NCBI GenBank assembly: GCA_034663685.1
Contig: JAXDJC010000021.1
Span: forward strand, 1 to 25,319
DNA: 25,319 nt
From: AC-37 sp034663685
GTDB taxonomy: Bacteria; Actinomycetota; Thermoleophilia; Solirubrobacterales; Thermoleophilaceae
Direction of reading: 5' to 3'
The first letter of the stretch is position 1, and the number at the start of each line of letters is the position of its first letter. The notes beneath the pieces were generated by a model. The model searched no databases. It had not been told where the DNA came from and saw only the letters and a program-made list of their open reading frames with translations. A program made the translations under genes and the position numbers. Shown piece after piece: positions 21,355 to 25,319 of the stretch.

Positions 21355-22013
21355 GCGCGGCGCTCGAGGCCCGGAGCCTCTACCGCTTCTTCCACGCGGG
21401 CGACGACGAGACGCTGGCCCTCCAGGGTGTGTCCCTCGAGGTGGCGCCGGGCGAGGTCGTGGCGGTGACCGGCCCCTCGGGTTCCGGCAAGTCCACGCTG
21501 CTCAGCTGCCTGGCCGGGCTCGACGAGCCCGACGGCGGCATGGTCACGGTCGGGTCCGAGCGCCTCTCGCGCCGGCCGGAGGAGGAGCGGGCGCGCGTGC
21601 GCGGGCGGCAGATCGGGATGCTCTTCCAGCAGGCCAACCTCGTGGGCCACCTGACGGTGGAGGCCAACGTGGCACTCGCCCAGCGGGTGGCCGGCAAGGT
21701 GAACCCGGCCGCGCGCGACCGCGTGCTCGAGACCAGCGGCATCGGACACCGGTCCCACGCCCGTCCGGAGCAGCTCTCGGGCGGCGAGCTGGCGCGAGCC
21801 GGGCTGGCCGTGGCCCTCGCCAACGAGCCGGCCGTGATCCTGGCCGACGAGCCCACCGGCGAGCTGGACGGCGTGACCGCCCGGCGGGTGCTCGACCAGC
21901 TGCGCGCGAGCGCCGACAACGGCGCCGCCGTGGTGGTGGTCACGCACAGCCCGGACGTGGCGGCCACGGCCGACCGCGAAATACGCCTGCGCGACGGGAG
22001 GGTGGACGAGTGA
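21351..22013 (+). CDS. ABC transporter ATP-binding protein 1 (LolD/MacB type)
   Basis: A 220-residue nucleotide-binding subunit. It has Walker A GPSGSGKST, Q-loop MLFQQANLVGHLTV, signature LSGGE, Walker B AVILADEPTGELD and switch histidine VVTHS. The signature is off-consensus (LSGGELARAGLAVAL instead of LSGGQxQRVxIARAL), so its half of the ATPase site may be weakened. Its neighbours are a second, different ATPase and one double permease, so the two ATPases probably pair as a heterodimer. The start ATG overlaps the lipoprotein stop, and the stop overlaps the next GTG (GTGA). Confidence 0.93.
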   Translation: MSAALEARSLYRFFHAGDDETLALQGVSLEVAPGEVVAVTGPSGSGKSTLLSCLAGLDEPDGGMVTVGSERLSRRPEEERARVRGRQIGMLFQQANLVGHLTVEANVALAQRVAGKVNPAARDRVLETSGIGHRSHARPEQLSGGELARAGLAVALANEPAVILADEPTGELDGVTARRVLDQLRASADNGAAVVVVTHSPDVAATADREIRLRDGRVDE

Positions 22014-22690
22014 ACGCCTCCGAGCCCCTCGTCCGCTGCATCGGCGCCGCCCGCACCTACGGGCGCGGCGGGGCCGCCACGGTGGCCCTCGAACCGACCG
22101 ACTGCGAAGTTCTCCCGGGCGCCCGCGTGGCGCTGATGGGGCCGTCCGGCTCCGGCAAGTCCACGCTGCTGCACCTGATGGCGGGACTCGACGACCCCAC
22201 GCTCGGCATCGTCGAATGGCCGGCGATCGGCGGGCGCGAGGCGCTGCGCCCCGGCCCGGTCGGGATCGTGTTCCAGGGCCCGAGCCTGCTCCCGCCGCTC
22301 ACGGTCGAGGAGAACGTGGCGCTCCCGCGCATACTCGCGGGCGAGAGCGACCGGAGCGCGCACGCCGAGGCGCGCAGCTCGCTCGAGCTGCTCGAGCTGC
22401 TCGAGCTGGCCGACAAGCTTCCGGAGGAGATCTCCGGCGGTCAGGCGCAGCGCGTGGCGGTGGCGCGCGCGGTGACCGGCGACCCGCGGCTGATCCTCGC
22501 CGACGAGCCCACCGGCCAGCTCGACCAGGCCAACGGCCACGCGGTCGTGGACGTGCTGCTGGCCGCCGCCGAGCACACCGGCGCGGCGCTGGTGATCGCC
22601 ACCCACGACACGCGCGTGGCCGAACGGCTCCCCGAGCGCTGGCAGATGGTCAGCGGCAGCCTCCGCACCCGTGAGCAGGTGCCCGCATGA
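22010..22690 (+). CDS. ABC transporter ATP-binding protein 2 (LolD/MacB type)
   Basis: A 226-residue nucleotide-binding subunit with fully canonical motifs: Walker A GPSGSGKST, Q-loop IVFQGPSLLPPLTVEENV, signature ISGGQAQRVAVARAV, Walker B LILADEPTGQLD and switch histidine IATHD. It differs clearly from the ATPase encoded just upstream, so they are not a tandem copy. A run of three LEL units (SSLELLELLELAD) precedes the signature helix and is encoded by a 9-base tandem repeat. GTG 22010 overlaps the preceding stop, and its own stop overlaps the permease ATG (ATGA). Confidence 0.94.
   Translation: MNASEPLVRCIGAARTYGRGGAATVALEPTDCEVLPGARVALMGPSGSGKSTLLHLMAGLDDPTLGIVEWPAIGGREALRPGPVGIVFQGPSLLPPLTVEENVALPRILAGESDRSAHAEARSSLELLELLELADKLPEEISGGQAQRVAVARAVTGDPRLILADEPTGQLDQANGHAVVDVLLAAAEHTGAALVIATHDTRVAERLPERWQMVSGSLRTREQVPA
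22382..22408 (+). repeat. Three perfect 9-bp tandem repeats inside ATPase 2
   Basis: CTCGAGCTG is repeated three times without a break and encodes LEL each time. Because the unit is a multiple of three, slippage would add or remove LEL triplets without a frameshift. Confidence 0.8.
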
Positions 22691-25319
22691 TCGCGGTCAG
22701 CTGGCTCCGCGGCCTGCTCGCACACCGCCGCACGCGGCTGGTGGCCACCGCCGCGGGCGTGGCCGTGGGCGTGGCGCTGCTGGCGTCGATCGGCACCTTC
22801 CTCTCCTCGACCACCTCGAAGATGACCCAGCGCGCGATCGCGCGCGTGCCGGTCGACTGGCAGGTGGAGGCGCAGCCCGGCTCGAACCCCGCCACGGTCC
22901 TGAACCAGGTCCGCCACCGGCCCGACGTGACGGCCGCGCTGCCCGTGCAGTTCGCCAACACCACGGGCCTCGACTCCACCACCGGCGGCACCACCCAGAG
23001 GACCGGGCCGGGCAAGGTGCTCGGCCTGCCCCCGGGCTACGCGCACACCTTCCCGGGCGAGCTCCGCACCCTGTCGGGCTCGGGCAGCGGCGTGCTGCTC
23101 GCTCAGCAGACCGCGGCCAACCTCCATGCCAAGCCGGGCGACACGATCCGGATCGGCCGGCCCGGCCTGCCGCCGGTCGCGCTCAAGGTCGACTCCGTGG
23201 TCGACCTGCCGGCCGCCGACTCCCTCTTCCAGAGCGTGGGCGCGCCCGTGGGCTCCCAGCCCCAGGCCCCGCCCGACAACGTGGTGCTGCTGCCCGCCAA
23301 CGTGTTCAGCCAGGTCGAGGGGCCGGTGGCCAAGGCGCGGCCCGACCAGGTGCGCACGCAGGTGCACGCTGCGCTCGCGGCCGGCAACCTGTCGGGCAGC
23401 CCCAGCTCGGCGTTCACGCAGGCGTCCGGCAACGCGAAGAACCTCGAGACCCAGCTGGCCGGCTCGGGGCGCGTGGGCGACAACCTCGGCACCGCCCTCG
23501 ACCAGGCTCGCAAGGACGCGCTCTACGCGCAGCTGCTGTTTCTCTTCCTCGGCGTGCCGGGAGCGATCCTCGCCGGGATGGTCACGGCCTCGATCGCCTC
23601 CGCGGGCGCCGAGCGCCGCCGCCGCGACGCCGCCCTGCTGCGCACGCGCGGCGCGTCGACCCGTCAGCTCGTGCGCGTGGCGCTGGCCGAGAGCGCACTC
23701 GCCGGCGGCGTGGGCGTGGCGCTCGGCCTGGGCCTGGCGCTCTTGATCGGCAAGGCGCAGTTCGGCACCGCGAGCTTCGGTGCCAGCACGCTCGCCGCAC
23801 TGCTGTGGGCGGGCGGTGCCGCCCTGGTCGGGCTCGTGATCGCCGCGGCCGCCATCGCGCTGCCGGCATGGCGCGATGCCCGCTCCCTGACCGTTGCCGG
23901 CCAGCGGCGCCAGGTGGGACGCACCGAGCGCGCGCCCTGGTGGGCGCGCTACGGCCTGGACTTCGTCGCCCTGATCGGCTCGGCCCTCGTGTACTGGCAG
24001 GCCTCGAAGAACGGCTACAACCTCGTGCTCGCCCCGGAGGGCGTGGCGCAGATATCGGTCAACTGGTACGCGCTGCTGGCTCCGGTGCTCGGCTGGGTCG
24101 GCGCCGGCCTGCTCGCCTACCGGATCGCGGACCTGGTGCTCGTGCGCGGGCGCACGCCGCTGGCCAAGCTGATCCGGCCGCTGGCCGGTGAGCTGTCCAC
24201 CACCGTGGCCGCCACGATGCGCAGGCAGCGGCGCCTGCTGGCCGGGGCCGTCACCCTCGTGGCGCTCACGGCCGCGTTCGCCGGGTCCACGGCGGTGTTC
24301 AACTCCACCTACAAGCAGCAGGCCGAGGCGGACGCGCGCCTGTCGAACGGCGCGGACGTGAGCGTGGTGGAGTCGCCGGGCGTGCACGTCGGGCCGCAGG
24401 GCGCCACGTCGCTGGCCAGGGTGCCGGGCGTGAAGAGCGTGGAGCCGCTCCAGCACCGGTTCGCCTACATCGGCGCCGATCTCCAGGACCTCTACGGCGT
24501 GCGGCCGGCCACCATCGGCTCGGCCGGCAAGCTCCAGAACGGGTGGTTCCAGGGCGGGTCGGCCGCCTCGTTGATGCAGAAGCTGAAGACCCACCCGGAC
24601 GGCGTGCTCGTGTCGGCCGAGACCGTCAAGGACTTCCAGCTGCACCCGGGCGACATGGTCCGGCTGCGCCTCCAGGACAGCCAGACCAAGCAGTTCAAGA
24701 TGATCCCGTTCCACTACGTCGGCGTGGCCAAGGAGTTCCCCACGGCGCCCAAGGACTCGTTCTTCGTCGCCAACTCCGACTACGTCTCCAGGGCGAGCGG
24801 ATCGAACGCGGTGGGCACGTTCCTCGTGCAGACCGACGGCACGAGCCCCGCCACCGTCGCCAATCGCGTGCGCGCGCAGGTGGGCACCTCCGCGCAGGTC
24901 ACCGACATCGTCAATCAGCGCAACGTGGTGGGGTCCAACCTCACCGCGGTCGAGCTCTCCGGGCTCACCAAGGTGGAGCTGGCCTTCGCGCTCATCCTCG
25001 CCGCGTCGGCCACGGGCCTCACGCTCGGGCTCGGGTTCAGCGAGCGGCGCCGCACCTTCGCGATCGCGAGCGCCCTCGGTGCGCGCGGGCGCCAGCTGGG
25101 CGGCTTCGTGTGGAGCGAGTCCGCGTTCGTGACCGGCGGCGGGCTGCTGCTCGGCGCCGGCATCGCCACCGGGATCTCGATCATGCTTGTCAAGGTCCTG
25201 ACCGGCGTGTTCGACCCACCGCCCGACACGCTCGCGATCCCCTGGACCTATCTGGGTGGCGTGATCGGCCTGGTCCTGGTCGCGGTGGCCGCGGCGGGCG
25301 CGCTGACCCTGCGCGCTCT
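22687..25319 (+). CDS. Double-FtsX ABC transporter permease (3' partial)
   Basis: The frame is open from ATG 22687 to the window end (877 codons), so the 3' end is outside. The layout is two FtsX/MacB-type permease halves. TM1 (about 18-38) is followed by a large extracytoplasmic region (about 40-275, SSTTSKMTQRAIARVPVDWQ ... QARKDALYAQ). Three FtsX helices come next, with the cytoplasmic AERRRRDAALLRTRGAS loop typical of the family, then two further helices. The second half starts at TM7 (LAGAVTLVALTAAFAGSTAVF), has a second outer region (about 540-755) and repeats the FtsX triplet with ERRRTFAIASALGARGRQ. The visible sequence stops inside the tenth helix, so only a few residues are probably missing. 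Such permeases work as lipoprotein, lipid or peptide exporters or as mechanotransducers. With two distinct ATPases and a lipoprotein it forms a complete exporter; the substrate is unknown. Confidence 0.92.
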   Translation, partial: MIAVSWLRGLLAHRRTRLVATAAGVAVGVALLASIGTFLSSTTSKMTQRAIARVPVDWQVEAQPGSNPATVLNQVRHRPDVTAALPVQFANTTGLDSTTGGTTQRTGPGKVLGLPPGYAHTFPGELRTLSGSGSGVLLAQQTAANLHAKPGDTIRIGRPGLPPVALKVDSVVDLPAADSLFQSVGAPVGSQPQAPPDNVVLLPANVFSQVEGPVAKARPDQVRTQVHAALAAGNLSGSPSSAFTQASGNAKNLETQLAGSGRVGDNLGTALDQARKDALYAQLLFLFLGVPGAILAGMVTASIASAGAERRRRDAALLRTRGASTRQLVRVALAESALAGGVGVALGLGLALLIGKAQFGTASFGASTLAALLWAGGAALVGLVIAAAAIALPAWRDARSLTVAGQRRQVGRTERAPWWARYGLDFVALIGSALVYWQASKNGYNLVLAPEGVAQISVNWYALLAPVLGWVGAGLLAYRIADLVLVRGRTPLAKLIRPLAGELSTTVAATMRRQRRLLAGAVTLVALTAAFAGSTAVFNSTYKQQAEADARLSNGADVSVVESPGVHVGPQGATSLARVPGVKSVEPLQHRFAYIGADLQDLYGVRPATIGSAGKLQNGWFQGGSAASLMQKLKTHPDGVLVSAETVKDFQLHPGDMVRLRLQDSQTKQFKMIPFHYVGVAKEFPTAPKDSFFVANSDYVSRASGSNAVGTFLVQTDGTSPATVANRVRAQVGTSAQVTDIVNQRNVVGSNLTAVELSGLTKVELAFALILAASATGLTLGLGFSERRRTFAIASALGARGRQLGGFVWSESAFVTGGGLLLGAGIATGISIMLVKVLTGVFDPPPDTLAIPWTYLGGVIGLVLVAVAAAGALTLRA

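Noticed and set aside
1..25319. CRISPR arrays, tRNA or rRNA genes, insertion sequences, phage or toxin-antitoxin genes
   Set aside because: I looked for spaced repeats, cloverleaf and rRNA landmarks, transposase motifs and terminal repeats, and found none. Composition is uniform, with no sign of a recent island.

Overview
The window is very GC-rich, with third codon positions almost all G or C, frequent GTG starts and dense, translationally coupled operons. The gene families point to a high-GC actinobacterium. These include FG-GAP and PKD secreted proteins, many Ser/Thr kinases, an Rv1747-like FHA-ABC transporter and L,D-transpeptidase. My best guess is the Thermoleophilia/Solirubrobacterales side of the phylum. 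That placement is inference, because no rRNA or other marker gene is present. I see no tRNA, rRNA, CRISPR array, insertion sequence or phage gene.

Region 1 (1-7483, + strand) is one tightly packed operon. It runs from a secreted FG-GAP/Ig protein with a FecR-like tail (5' end outside the window), to a membrane CHASE2 class III nucleotidyl cyclase, a glycerophosphodiester phosphodiesterase, a cyclic-nucleotide-binding patatin phospholipase of the NTE type, and a Ser/Thr kinase with a GAF domain. The last four genes are joined by 4-base NTGA overlaps or a 4-base gap. The enzymes make a coherent route: the cyclase supplies a cyclic nucleotide, the patatin enzyme deacylates phospholipid under its control, and the phosphodiesterase cleaves the resulting glycerophosphodiester to glycerol-3-phosphate.

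Region 2 (7452-12255) holds a double-FHA ABC-2 exporter on the minus strand, overlapping the kinase-GAF gene tail to tail. A second Ser/Thr kinase is divergent from it across only 29 bases and is coupled to an unrecognised secreted protein. Kinase plus FHA-ABC exporter recalls PknF-Rv1747 of Mycobacterium tuberculosis.

Region 3 (12256-15622) carries cell-surface genes: an L,D-transpeptidase with an atypical active-site motif, a polytopic membrane protein possibly of the GT-C type (minus strand), and a secreted PKD protein. Convergent gene ends are separated by hairpins.

Region 4 (15623-25319) is almost mirror-symmetric. A COG4705/DUF347 membrane protein is divergent from an OmpR-family two-component system. 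That system runs tail to tail (44-base overlap) into a second OmpR-family system, which is divergent from an exporter operon of lipoprotein, two ABC ATPases and a double-FtsX permease (3' end outside the window). Both divergent intergenic regions contain tandem direct repeats with an exact 11-base period, the spacing OmpR/PhoB-family regulators bind.

A recurring signature is a -10-like hexamer exactly six bases before a start codon (9725 -, 9755 +, 14538 -, 16646 +, 20625 -). It suggests leaderless mRNAs for several signalling genes and helps choose starts.
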